Assembly: GCA_947460445.1 (NCBI GenBank)
Contig: CANHHS010000040.1
Span: 1 to 12,442 of the forward strand
From: Opitutia bacterium
GTDB taxonomy: Bacteria; Verrucomicrobiota; Verrucomicrobiia; Opitutales; UBA953
Direction of reading: 5' to 3'
DNA: 12,442 nucleotides
In this document: positions 5,846 through 12,442 of the stretch, piece by piece
How positions within the stretch are numbered: the stretch's first letter is position 1
Layout of the letters: each line of letters starts with the position of its first letter
Notes under the pieces: generated by a model
What the model was told of the DNA's origin: nothing
Database searches by the model: none
The model's input: the letters and a program-made list of their open reading frames with translations, nothing else
Position numbers and translations under genes: made by a program

Positions 5846-7786
5846 ATGCGCATCTCTACACTATTCTTAGTCACAGGCTGCTTTGCCTTCGTCTCTCCGA
5901 GTCTTCAGGCTCAAGGACAAGTTGCGAACCAGCCCGGCGCAGCGGTCAATGCGGGCGGGGGTGGCGATTACCGTAGCACCACAACCGAAAACATGTCTGA
6001 TCGTCTATTCGACGTAAACAGCGACTCAGTGGACATGGAAAATGGCTCATTGCAGTGGAAGGGTAAGACTTTCTTCTTGGGTAATTCGCGCCTGATGCGT
6101 GCACGCTTTGAGCGTTACCTCGCCTCACCTGCTCCCGCTGGTGATAGCAAGCGCTACCTAGAAATTTTTAGCCAAATCGAGAGCCTGCTCGCTCCGAACG
6201 TTATCAACGACAAAACTTGGGCAACCAATCAACAAGCCGCCTTCGACCTCCTCTTTGAAGCTGCCCGCTACGAACTTGATGGCGAAAGTTCGCTGACACT
6301 TGCCTCGCAAATCCGCAAAGTCTGGGAAATGCGTCGCGAGTTTCGCGACCTCGGTGTGAATCAAAACCAATTAGAAGTATTACGTAAGAAACAAGAAGGC
6401 GTCGTGATCAATCGTGGCGAACAACTCGAACTCGCCAACGATCAGCGCGCTGAGCAAAGCGCTAAGAAGGCCAAAGGCGGTGCCTTGGTTAAATCCACAG
6501 CTGGCACGACCGAGCTTGGCTACAGAGCCAAAGATGAGCAAAAAACGCAGGCGGAGATTGTTGCCAATCAGACCAAGATGACGGTCCTGGCTCTACAAGC
6601 ACAGGTCGAGTTCCAATCACAAATCGTCCAGTATCTTTTAGCCCGCCGCTACCGTCACTGCATCGTCGCCTGTGCTTTTTACCGCGTGATGTTCCGGAGC
6701 TCGAGTCAGAATGTGCGCGTCGGCGCTAAGGAAGTTAAAGAGTTTTTCCCAATTTCAGACTATGTGCCGACCCTCGAGTCGCTCGATGGTCTTTGCCGTG
6801 AAGCGATCAACGACGTAGCCGTGGGCGTACGCACGACCGAAGAACTATTTAAACAGGGTGAAGTCTTTGGCGCCTTTGAACGTCTTCAAGAAACCTACTT
6901 CCTCGGGGAATACGAGCCGGCCATCCAATCCTTTAATCCTGCACGCAAGCGCGAGCTGCTCGAACTTTGGCGCGACCTTCGCGAACTCCAACGCGTGGGC
7001 GATGAACGCGACTTGGCTAACGTTGACCAATATTTAAACCAGGTATCGGCTAAGGCGAAAGACTTCCCCGCCGCAGCCGTTCGGTCGAAAGTTGATTCCG
7101 CTAAAGCAGCTTCGAATATGCAAATTCTAGCAGCGCAACAAGCGGCTGTCTCGGGCGATGTCGCCAAAGCCGAAGCATCGCTCACACGGGCCGCTAAGTT
7201 CTGGCCACTCAATCCAGCGATACGTGATTTTGCGACCAAAGCTATTGCTCGCCAAGACGTCCTTGCTCAAAAAGTTCCCGAATTCGACCAACTACATACC
7301 GACGGGAAATGGCGGGATATTTTTGCAAAACGTGATGAATTCGCAGTGGCACTGATTCAGGACAAAGAGCGTCTCGCTAAATTAAAGGCCGTCGTGGTTC
7401 GCGTCGGCGAAATTGAAGCCATCCTGCTCCAAGCATCATCCCTCGCCGCACAAGGCAATCCGTACTTAGCATGGGACCTTCTGCAACGCGCGAGTGCCAT
7501 TGACCCCAATGACCTCATGCTGGCTCGGACGCGATCGGACATCGCTCCACTGGTTGCGGATTACGCCCGACTCCTCGGACAAGCCGAACGCCTCGAACGC
7601 GACGGGCATAATGCCGCTGCCCTTACCGCCTGGATGGCCGCACAAGAGCTGAACCCAATCTCTGAAGTCTGCGGGACCGCCGTGAAACGTCTCGCAGGTA
7701 AAGTCGCCGGCGCCGGCACAGCGACTGCAACGACTGGCACGACGGAAGCACTCGAGGCACCCCCCGAAGTTCCCGAAGCCAAGTAA
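5846..7786 (+). CDS. Large secreted alpha-helical protein, possibly TPR-like, unknown function
   Basis: A 646-residue exported protein. Residues 1-22 form a signal peptide with cleavage probably after SLQA; a Gly-rich stretch (about 31-41) follows. From about residue 75 nearly all of the protein is predicted by composition to be helical. Residues about 175-255 are rich in Gln, Lys and Glu and coiled-coil-like. The second half has helical pairs such as AVSGDVAKAEASLTRAAKFW and QGNPYLAWDLLQRASAIDPN, which resemble tetratricopeptide units. The last 35 residues are Ala, Thr, Glu and Pro-rich. A hydrophobic segment near YRHCIVACAFYRVMF could be a buried helix and is too short and polar to call a membrane segment. 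No enzyme motif is seen. It starts 6 nt after the small membrane protein, and a scaffold or partner-binding role in the periplasm next to that protein and the transporter is inferred from context. Confidence 0.85.
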   Translation: MRISTLFLVTGCFAFVSPSLQAQGQVANQPGAAVNAGGGGDYRSTTTENMSDRLFDVNSDSVDMENGSLQWKGKTFFLGNSRLMRARFERYLASPAPAGDSKRYLEIFSQIESLLAPNVINDKTWATNQQAAFDLLFEAARYELDGESSLTLASQIRKVWEMRREFRDLGVNQNQLEVLRKKQEGVVINRGEQLELANDQRAEQSAKKAKGGALVKSTAGTTELGYRAKDEQKTQAEIVANQTKMTVLALQAQVEFQSQIVQYLLARRYRHCIVACAFYRVMFRSSSQNVRVGAKEVKEFFPISDYVPTLESLDGLCREAINDVAVGVRTTEELFKQGEVFGAFERLQETYFLGEYEPAIQSFNPARKRELLELWRDLRELQRVGDERDLANVDQYLNQVSAKAKDFPAAAVRSKVDSAKAASNMQILAAQQAAVSGDVAKAEASLTRAAKFWPLNPAIRDFATKAIARQDVLAQKVPEFDQLHTDGKWRDIFAKRDEFAVALIQDKERLAKLKAVVVRVGEIEAILLQASSLAAQGNPYLAWDLLQRASAIDPNDLMLARTRSDIAPLVADYARLLGQAERLERDGHNAAALTAWMAAQELNPISEVCGTAVKRLAGKVAGAGTATATTGTTEALEAPPEVPEAK

Positions 7787-7798
7787 AGTCTGGAACCC

Positions 7799-7817
7799 AA
7801 CAGGCGAAAGCGCTGTT
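7799..7817 (+). other. Small hairpin directly before the GTG start of the lyase gene
   Basis: AACAG (7799-7803) pairs with CTGTT (7813-7817), and after one bulged G the pair CG/CG closes an AAAG loop. The structure ends 2 nt before GTG 7820, where a Shine-Dalgarno site would be expected and none is seen. It is short and could arise by chance; if real it may lower translation of the lyase relative to the genes before it. Confidence 0.3.
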
Positions 7818-7819
7818 AA

Positions 7820-9664
7820 GTGGGAGTGCGCCTCGCTTTAACCTTATCTTTGTTGCTTTGCGGCATCTGTAGGGCTGCCGAAACCATAACCCCGCTGGTA
7901 ACACTGCGCAAAGAGCACCCGCGCCTACTTGCGACAGCAAAAACATTTTCAGATATCCCTAAGCGCGCCAAAACTGATCCTGTTTACGCCAAAATTCTCG
8001 CAAAGGTTCTTAAAGACGCCGAAGGCGATCTCATTGCCCCGCCCAACAAGTTTGAAATTCCCGATGGCATTCGATTACTGGCAACATCGCGGGCAATTCT
8101 TGCTCGAATCGAGCGCCTCGGAATGGCTTGGCAAGTAACTCAAGACAGACGCTTTGCCGACCGTGCATGGATAGAATTAAAATCGGCTGCGGAGTTTCCG
8201 AATTGGAACCCAACGCACTTTCTTGACGCCGCAGAACTTTGCCGTGCTTTTGCGATCGGTTACGACTGGATGTATGACGCGTGGACCCCTGACCAACGTA
8301 AGATCCTAAAAAAGGCCATTATCGAGAAAGCGCTAAACCCTGCACTGGATAATTATACGAATCCTAAAAATAGCCGGTTTGTCCGTGCCACCAATAATTG
8401 GAATCAGGTCTGCAATAGTGGTATCATCTTGGGCGCTCTCGCAGTGGCAGACGAAGAGCCTGAACTAAGTCAAAAATTGATTGAGGGTGCCTTTGCCTCC
8501 CTTCCCCGCTCCATCTCTCTCTACAAAAAAGACGGCAGCTGGGACGAAGGTTATGGGTACTTTCATTACGGTGCCGGTTACTTAGTAGCACTCATTGCAG
8601 GACTTGAATCAGCCACAGGGTCAGATCAAGGCCTTCTTAAACAAATTCCAGGAGTCGAGCATATGGCAGATTTCCCCTGCGCCCTTGAGGGACCCTTCGG
8701 ACGTATCTTCAACTACGCCGACTGCGGTGGTGTCGCCAAGGCAGACTCCATGCCCGAGATTGGCTGGCTAGCCACGCGCTACCCGCAACCAGCTGCCGCC
8801 GGAGCCCAGCGCCGCCATGCTGCAGAGCGCCCCAGCCCACTTGACCTACTTTGGCTCCCCACGGACAAGCCCTCCAGCCACCTCCCTACGCGCGCGAGTT
8901 ACTTCACTGCCAACGCGGTAAGCACCTTCCGTACCGCATGGAATGATCCAGCCGCAGGTTTCGTTGGCTTCAAGGCGGGCGATAACAAGGCCAGTCACGG
9001 ACACCTCGATATCGGTAGCTTTATCTACGATGCCGACGGCATCCGCTGGGCCAGCGACTTCGGGAGCGACGATTACAACCTGAAAGGTTACTTCGGCAAG
9101 GAACGATGGGGTTACTACCGCCTGCGCGCCGAGGGACATAACACTCTCGCCATCGCCAATCAGGAAGGTGCAGACCAAGACCCTAAGGCCGACTGCCAAC
9201 TCGTCACGTGCCGCGAGACTGTCGGTGGCGGAGTCGCCATTGCCGACATAACCGCAGCGCTGACTGGGCTTAAAGAGGCACGACGCGGTCTCTCCCTGGC
9301 AGCCGACCGCTCGCTACGAATTCAAGATGAACTCACGCCGGGTGCAACCGCCACCGATCTGGTCTGGTCACTACACACCGAGGCCGATATCAAGATTTCT
9401 GACGACGGACGCTCCGCGACCTTCAGTCGTGCCAAAGGACGCCTCAAGGTCAACCTGCTCTCGCCCGCGGGCGCACGCCTTGAGTGCGTCGAAGATCGCA
9501 CCCTGCCACCTCGCCTGCCGCGCGAAGGCGAGAATCCCAACACGGGCCGTCGTAAGTTGATTATCCGACTGCATGTCGACAAACCAACTACCGTGGTGGT
9601 CGATCTCGTCCCCGGTTCATCCAAGTCCACCCAGCAGCCGCCGAAGGCACTGTCGACCTGGTAA
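7820..9664 (+). CDS. Secreted heparinase II/III-family polysaccharide lyase
   Basis: A 614-residue exported enzyme of the heparinase II/III fold, which cleaves uronic-acid-containing polysaccharides by beta-elimination in the periplasm or outside the cell. It starts at GTG 7820, with a second GTG two codons later. Residues 1-19 are a signal peptide (LLLCGICRA). The N-terminal part, about 30-320, fits an alpha/alpha-toroid and includes EHPRLLAT, ATNNWNQVCNSG (190-201) and DEGYGYFHYG (242-251). The C-terminal part has the family hallmark NKASHGHLDIGSF (389-401) followed by IRWASDFGSDDY and GHNTL (439-443), then a beta-sheet domain. Candidate catalytic residues are Asn in NNWN, Tyr in GYGYFHY and His393 or His395. 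The substrate is not determinable: alginate, heparinoid, ulvan-type or other uronates are all possible. It closes the run of four genes and converges on leuD with only 4 nt between stop codons. Confidence 0.92.
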   Translation: MGVRLALTLSLLLCGICRAAETITPLVTLRKEHPRLLATAKTFSDIPKRAKTDPVYAKILAKVLKDAEGDLIAPPNKFEIPDGIRLLATSRAILARIERLGMAWQVTQDRRFADRAWIELKSAAEFPNWNPTHFLDAAELCRAFAIGYDWMYDAWTPDQRKILKKAIIEKALNPALDNYTNPKNSRFVRATNNWNQVCNSGIILGALAVADEEPELSQKLIEGAFASLPRSISLYKKDGSWDEGYGYFHYGAGYLVALIAGLESATGSDQGLLKQIPGVEHMADFPCALEGPFGRIFNYADCGGVAKADSMPEIGWLATRYPQPAAAGAQRRHAAERPSPLDLLWLPTDKPSSHLPTRASYFTANAVSTFRTAWNDPAAGFVGFKAGDNKASHGHLDIGSFIYDADGIRWASDFGSDDYNLKGYFGKERWGYYRLRAEGHNTLAIANQEGADQDPKADCQLVTCRETVGGGVAIADITAALTGLKEARRGLSLAADRSLRIQDELTPGATATDLVWSLHTEADIKISDDGRSATFSRAKGRLKVNLLSPAGARLECVEDRTLPPRLPREGENPNTGRRKLIIRLHVDKPTTVVVDLVPGSSKSTQQPPKALSTW

Positions 9665-9668
9665 GTGC

Positions 9669-10268
9669 TTAACGAATATACTGAATCGTCTTCGCAAGTG
9701 CATCGACGGCACTTGCGCCCTCTAAGAGCTCAGCGACGGAATCCCATTTCCCGCCCATTAAGACGGACCGTGCAGACTCTGGCATTGTAGCGGGGTAAGA
9801 TTTACCGCCGGCATTAACCTTTAGAGATTCAAGATCGACGGTAACTTCACCCTGCGGGTTGGATTGAACCCAGGAAGTTAAGGCAGCGAGGTCTTCTTTG
9901 CTTAAACAGACACACGGAACACCAATACCTGTGGAATTGCCAAAGAAGATTTCAGCGAAGCTACCCGCAATGATTGCGTTAAAGCCGAAGCGCCAGAGCG
10001 ACTGCGGTGCGTGTTCGCGTGAGCTGCCACAGCCGAAGTTAAAACCAGCAACGAGAATGCCTGCGCCTTTAGCACTCGGTAAGTTGAGCGGATGATTCTT
10101 AGGGGTTTCGTCAGGCCCGAAGCGCTCATCGCGGAAGGCATGCTCACCGAGACCATCAAAGGTCACACAGCGCAAGTAACGTGCTGGGATGATACGATCG
10201 GTATCAATATCGTCGCCGGGGACAGCAACAGCCCGGGCAGAGATACGTGTAATTTTAGCAAGGGACAT
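9669..10268 (-). CDS. leuD: 3-isopropylmalate dehydratase small subunit
   Basis: Small (swivel-domain) subunit of isopropylmalate isomerase, which with LeuC converts 2-isopropylmalate to 3-isopropylmalate in leucine synthesis in the cytoplasm. It has 199 residues, the usual length. The family motifs are DDIDTDRIIPARYLRCVTFDGLG (split: DDIDTDR at 19-25, then IIPARYL at 26-32) and NFGCGSSREHAP (77-88), followed by SFAEIFFGNSTGIGVPCV. The RCVTFDGLGE stretch is like cyanobacterial-branch LeuD as I remember it, and unlike the E. coli form. The ATG at 10268 is preceded by a 63-bp gap with a heptanucleotide repeat and no Shine-Dalgarno site. It is the third gene after leuC and a small unknown gene, all on the minus strand. 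Confidence 0.96.
   Translation of the reverse strand: MSLAKITRISARAVAVPGDDIDTDRIIPARYLRCVTFDGLGEHAFRDERFGPDETPKNHPLNLPSAKGAGILVAGFNFGCGSSREHAPQSLWRFGFNAIIAGSFAEIFFGNSTGIGVPCVCLSKEDLAALTSWVQSNPQGEVTVDLESLKVNAGGKSYPATMPESARSVLMGGKWDSVAELLEGASAVDALAKTIQYIR
9693..9717. other. Hairpin within the 3' end of leuD, possible bidirectional transcription barrier
   Basis: CGCAAGTGC (9693-9701) pairs perfectly with GCACTTGCG (9709-9717) around a 7-nt loop. It lies inside the leuD C-terminal coding region, 28 nt past the stop of the converging lyase gene. With 4 nt between the two stop codons there is no other room for a terminator. Neither side has a T tract, so a terminator role is speculative. Confidence 0.4.
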
Positions 10269-10286
10269 GGGAGTAAAGAAATTCGA

Positions 10287-10314
10287 GAGGAAAGCGGGAA
10301 GCAGGAAGCGGGAA
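10287..10314. repeat. Heptanucleotide tandem repeat in the leuD leader
   Basis: Read on the + strand, three in-phase 7-base units GCGGGAA, GCAGGAA, GCGGGAA occupy 10294-10314, and a degenerate fourth, GAGGAAA, precedes them at 10287-10293. On the leuD sense strand this is a pyrimidine-rich tract (TTCCCGC units) between the small unknown gene and leuD. It fills nearly half of that 63-bp gap. Function unknown; such short tandem repeats can differ in number between strains. Confidence 0.75.
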
Positions 10315-10331
10315 GAATGTGAGCGTGCTAA

Positions 10332-10667
10332 TTAGGGGGCGACTGCCTCCCAAGATGCCGTGGCGAGGAAGCAGACAGGTTGACCGAGTGCACGCGCGAG
10401 CGATTGACGGCGAGCCTGCACAACCGTCGGCGGAATACCCTCCTCAGCGACAAAGACAGGTGTGCCACCAATCATCCAGGAAGGACGGACAGGGCAAACA
10501 GGTTTACCGTCATGGTGTGCATCAATCTCCACGCCTTCCGCCAGGGCAACGCCTTCGGCAGCGGCGGCGGCAGCCACGGACTGCCCACGCGCGGCGCGCT
10601 CGAGGACACGGACGATAGCGGGGTGGACGGACACGTACGTAACTTTAGGAAACTTTAAAGATCTCAC
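10332..10667 (-). CDS. Small unknown protein encoded between leuC and leuD
   Basis: A 111-residue protein from GTG 10667, which overlaps the leuC 3' end by 23 nt; a GTG at 10634 (100 residues, 10 nt after the leuC stop) is an equally possible start. No family is recognised. It has no signal peptide or membrane helix. Visible features are an N-terminal strand-helix stretch (TYVSVHPAIVRVLERAARGQ), an Ala-rich helix, EIDAHHDGKPVCPVRPSW with two Cys in the whole protein, MIGGTPVFVAEEGIPP and a helix QARRQSLARALGQ ending in CFLATASWEAVAP. Its codons (many GTC, CTC, CGC and GCC) match the neighbouring genes, and it fills what would otherwise be a 376-bp hole in the leu operon, which argues that it is real. 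The + strand also has open frames here, but against the operon direction and without recognisable content. A link to leucine synthesis is inferred from position only. Confidence 0.65.
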   Translation of the reverse strand: MRSLKFPKVTYVSVHPAIVRVLERAARGQSVAAAAAAEGVALAEGVEIDAHHDGKPVCPVRPSWMIGGTPVFVAEEGIPPTVVQARRQSLARALGQPVCFLATASWEAVAP

Positions 10668-12054
10668 GCGCGTCGGTCACTTCGCCTGTAATGGCAGCTG
10701 CTGCGACCATTAAAGGGCTCATCAGCACGGTGCGACCAGTCGCAGAACCTTGGCGACCCTTGAAGTTACGATTGGAGGAACTCGCGCAGAGTTGATCGCC
10801 GACAAGTTTGTCAGGATTCATCGCGAGGCACATCGAGCAACCCGCTCCACGCCATTCAAAACCAGCGGCGATAAAGATTTTATCGAGGCCTTCTTTTTGT
10901 GCCTGAATAGATGTCAGTTGCGAACCTGGTACAACAATGGCTTTCACGCCTGCTTTAACTTTGTGCCCAGGAAGGTACTTGGCGACTTCACGTAAGTCAG
11001 AAATGCGTCCATTGGTACATGAGCCTAAGAATGCGACATCAACCTTGGTTCCGCGAATAGGTTTACCCGGAGTAAGTTTCATGTGACGGTACGCTTCTTC
11101 CGCTGTACCTAAATCGCCGCCCTTAAGCGTCTCCAAGGCTGGCATCGATTCATCAATAAAGATGGCCTGACCTGGCGTAATGCCCCAAGTCACGGTCGGA
11201 CGAATCTTAGCGGCATCATAAACGCGAACATCGTCATACGTGCAGCCTGGATCTGACGCAAAAGACTTCCACTTGGCTTCAACTGTAGCCCATTCGCTAT
11301 CTTTCGGGGCATAGGGGCGCCCCTTGATATAGTCGCAGGTCTTTTGGTCGGGGTTCACGTAACCGCAACGTGCGCCACCCTCAATCGACATATTGCAAAC
11401 GGTCATACGCTCTTCGAGCGAGAAGGCATCAAAGGTTGTGCCTGCGTATTCGTAGGCGTAGCCAATGCCACCATTAACCCCGAGATCACGAATGATGTGC
11501 AAAATAACGTCCTTCGCGTAAACGCCTGGCGCGAGTTTGCCATTCACTTCAATGCGGCGAACTTTAAGCGGGCTGAGTGAAAGGGTCTGTGTCGCGAGCA
11601 CGTCGCGCACTTGAGTTGTACCAATACCAAAAGCAATTGCGCCAAAAGCGCCGTGCGTAGCGGTATGCGAATCACCACATGCAATGGTCATTCCGGGCTG
11701 AGTGATTCCCTGCTCGGGTCCGACCATGTGGACGATTCCTTGGAGCCCACTGGTTGTATCAAAAAGACGAATGCCGCTTTCTTTGGTATTACGGCGGAGT
11801 GCCTCAATCATCTCTTGAGCTAAAGAATCGGAATAGGGCTCCTTCAACTCGTTGGTTGGAACAATGTGGTCAACAGTTGCAAAGGTTCGGTGAGGGAATT
11901 TTACCTTAAGTCCCAGATCACGGAGCATACCGAAGGCTTGCGGGGACGTCACCTCATGGATGAGGTGCGTGCCAATGAGCAACTGAGTCTGTCCATTGGG
12001 AAGCTTACGGACAGCGTGAGCGTCCCAAACTTTTTGAAAAAGTGTCTTAGCCAT
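10645..12054 (-). CDS. leuC: 3-isopropylmalate dehydratase large subunit
   Basis: Large, iron-sulfur subunit of isopropylmalate isomerase. It has 469 residues, the normal bacterial length (E. coli about 466), from ATG 12054. The three [4Fe-4S] ligands are Cys346 in LGSCTNGR and Cys406 and Cys409 in GAGCSMCLAMNPD. Other aconitase-family landmarks are VDHIVPTNE (61-69), IACGDSHTATHGAFGA (124-139), GTTQVRDVLATQ, CNMSIEGGARCGYVNPD, TWGITPGQ and SSSNRNFKGRQGS. The sequence is intact and, from memory, closest to the cyanobacterial type. It is the first gene of a minus-strand leuC, unknown gene, leuD run. No Shine-Dalgarno site is visible. Its promoter should lie in 12055-12173; no leucine-rich leader peptide suitable for attenuation was found. 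Confidence 0.97.
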   Translation of the reverse strand: MAKTLFQKVWDAHAVRKLPNGQTQLLIGTHLIHEVTSPQAFGMLRDLGLKVKFPHRTFATVDHIVPTNELKEPYSDSLAQEMIEALRRNTKESGIRLFDTTSGLQGIVHMVGPEQGITQPGMTIACGDSHTATHGAFGAIAFGIGTTQVRDVLATQTLSLSPLKVRRIEVNGKLAPGVYAKDVILHIIRDLGVNGGIGYAYEYAGTTFDAFSLEERMTVCNMSIEGGARCGYVNPDQKTCDYIKGRPYAPKDSEWATVEAKWKSFASDPGCTYDDVRVYDAAKIRPTVTWGITPGQAIFIDESMPALETLKGGDLGTAEEAYRHMKLTPGKPIRGTKVDVAFLGSCTNGRISDLREVAKYLPGHKVKAGVKAIVVPGSQLTSIQAQKEGLDKIFIAAGFEWRGAGCSMCLAMNPDKLVGDQLCASSSNRNFKGRQGSATGRTVLMSPLMVAAAAITGEVTDAREIFKVS

Positions 12055-12173
12055 AAGTGATAGAATTGCGCAAACGGAAGAAGCATAGGTAAGCGTGAGC
12101 GGTGGCGGGTCAATCCCTTGCTAAACCCCCCTGTAGAGTTGACGGAAATAGGGTTAATCACATCTTTTCGGGC
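12055..12173. promoter_or_regulatory. Divergent intergenic region between leuC and the + strand membrane protein gene
   Basis: This 119-bp gap must hold the leuC promoter (minus strand) and probably one for the + strand gene at 12174. On the + strand TTGACG at 12139-12144 is a good -35 match, but the base run 17 nt further on (ATCTTT) is a poor -10. On the minus strand TTGACC (12113-12108) and TATGCT (12087-12082) look like boxes, but they are 20 nt apart, which is too long. Neither is assigned. No riboswitch fold or operator palindrome was recognised. Confidence 0.35.
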
Positions 12174-12442
12174 GTGCGTCCCTTGCCACCACGTAGACCC
12201 CTACGCTCTCCTATCCCTAGGCCTAAGCAGGATACGGGTTTTTGGGGTGGTCCAGGCTATTGGTTGCTACTGATATTTATTCTAGGTGCCGGCGGGATTG
12301 TCACCTACGAGAAGTTTTTTAATCAGAGGGGCGATGCAGTCGACCCTGTTGTCGTTGTGGCACCTGAACCTAAAAAAGTTCCGACAGATGTCGTGGGTGT
12401 GCCTGATAAAGTAATCACGGACTCCATCTTAGGTGAAAACTT
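12174..12442 (+). CDS. N-terminal part of a single-pass membrane protein, 3'-truncated
   Basis: An open frame of 89 codons runs off the window from GTG 12174; a GTG at 12102 in the same frame is a longer alternative. The N-terminus is Pro and Arg-rich (MRPLPPRRPLRSPIPRPK) and probably cytoplasmic, followed by one hydrophobic helix at about 28-44 (GYWLLLIFILGAGGIVT). A Pro and Val-rich stretch then begins, with VVVVAPEPKKVPTDVVGVP. This layout of basic tail, one helix and proline-rich outer linker is shared by many cell-envelope proteins, such as SPOR- or TonB-like ones. Nothing visible identifies this one. It is divergent from leuC. Confidence 0.6.
   Translation, partial: MRPLPPRRPLRSPIPRPKQDTGFWGGPGYWLLLIFILGAGGIVTYEKFFNQRGDAVDPVVVVAPEPKKVPTDVVGVPDKVITDSILGEN

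Noticed and set aside
10319..10713. Several short + strand frames between leuD and leuC
   Set aside because: They oppose the leu operon direction and mutually overlap; the minus-strand frame has better codon use.
11949..12161. Possible leucine leader peptide upstream of leuC (contains MLLP)
   Set aside because: Only scattered Leu codons, no run of Leu, no terminator/antiterminator fold, and the frame continues far into leuC.

Overview
The window reads as chromosomal DNA of a Gram-negative-type bacterium, most likely a member of the Verrucomicrobiota (Opitutae-like) or another PVC-group lineage. This placement is inferred from several things: many Sec-signal secreted proteins of unknown family, a heparinase-type polysaccharide lyase, LeuC/LeuD sequences that by recollection resemble the cyanobacterial branch, starts with few clear Shine-Dalgarno sites, and intergenic palindromes. 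No phage, transposase, integrase, CRISPR, tRNA or rRNA gene was seen.

Layout. (1) 1-894: succinyl-CoA synthetase alpha subunit (sucD), missing only a few N-terminal codons, closed by a strong intrinsic terminator (916-942). (2) 991-2846: two coupled genes on the + strand, a secreted protein with weak resemblance to DUF3472 and a secreted alpha/beta-hydrolase (esterase-like), overlapping by 4 nt. (3) 2867-2924: a compact element of two perfect 10-bp hairpins enclosed by an outer stem, lying between converging genes. (4) 2956-3663, minus strand: a secreted protein of unknown family with a low-complexity C-terminus. (5) 3718-9664: a probable four-gene + strand operon comprising an ABCG/White-type half-transporter, a small membrane-anchored protein, a large secreted helical protein and a secreted heparinase II/III-family lyase. 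(6) 9669-12054, minus strand: leuC, an unrecognised small gene, and leuD, for leucine biosynthesis. (7) 12174 to the end: the start of a single-pass membrane protein on the + strand, divergent from leuC.

How the genes fit together. sucD (TCA cycle) and leuCD (isopropylmalate isomerase) are core metabolism. Between them lies an envelope-directed set: two probable glycan-acting enzymes (esterase-like hydrolase and heparinase-like lyase), an ABC-2-type transporter, and four exported or anchored proteins of unknown function. The four-gene run from 3718 to 9664 is the best candidate for an undescribed system. Its joint function is inferred from order and spacing only. The other points most worth checking are the twin hairpins, whose stems differ by matched changes in both arms, and the extra gene between leuC and leuD, whose downstream gap carries a heptanucleotide repeat.
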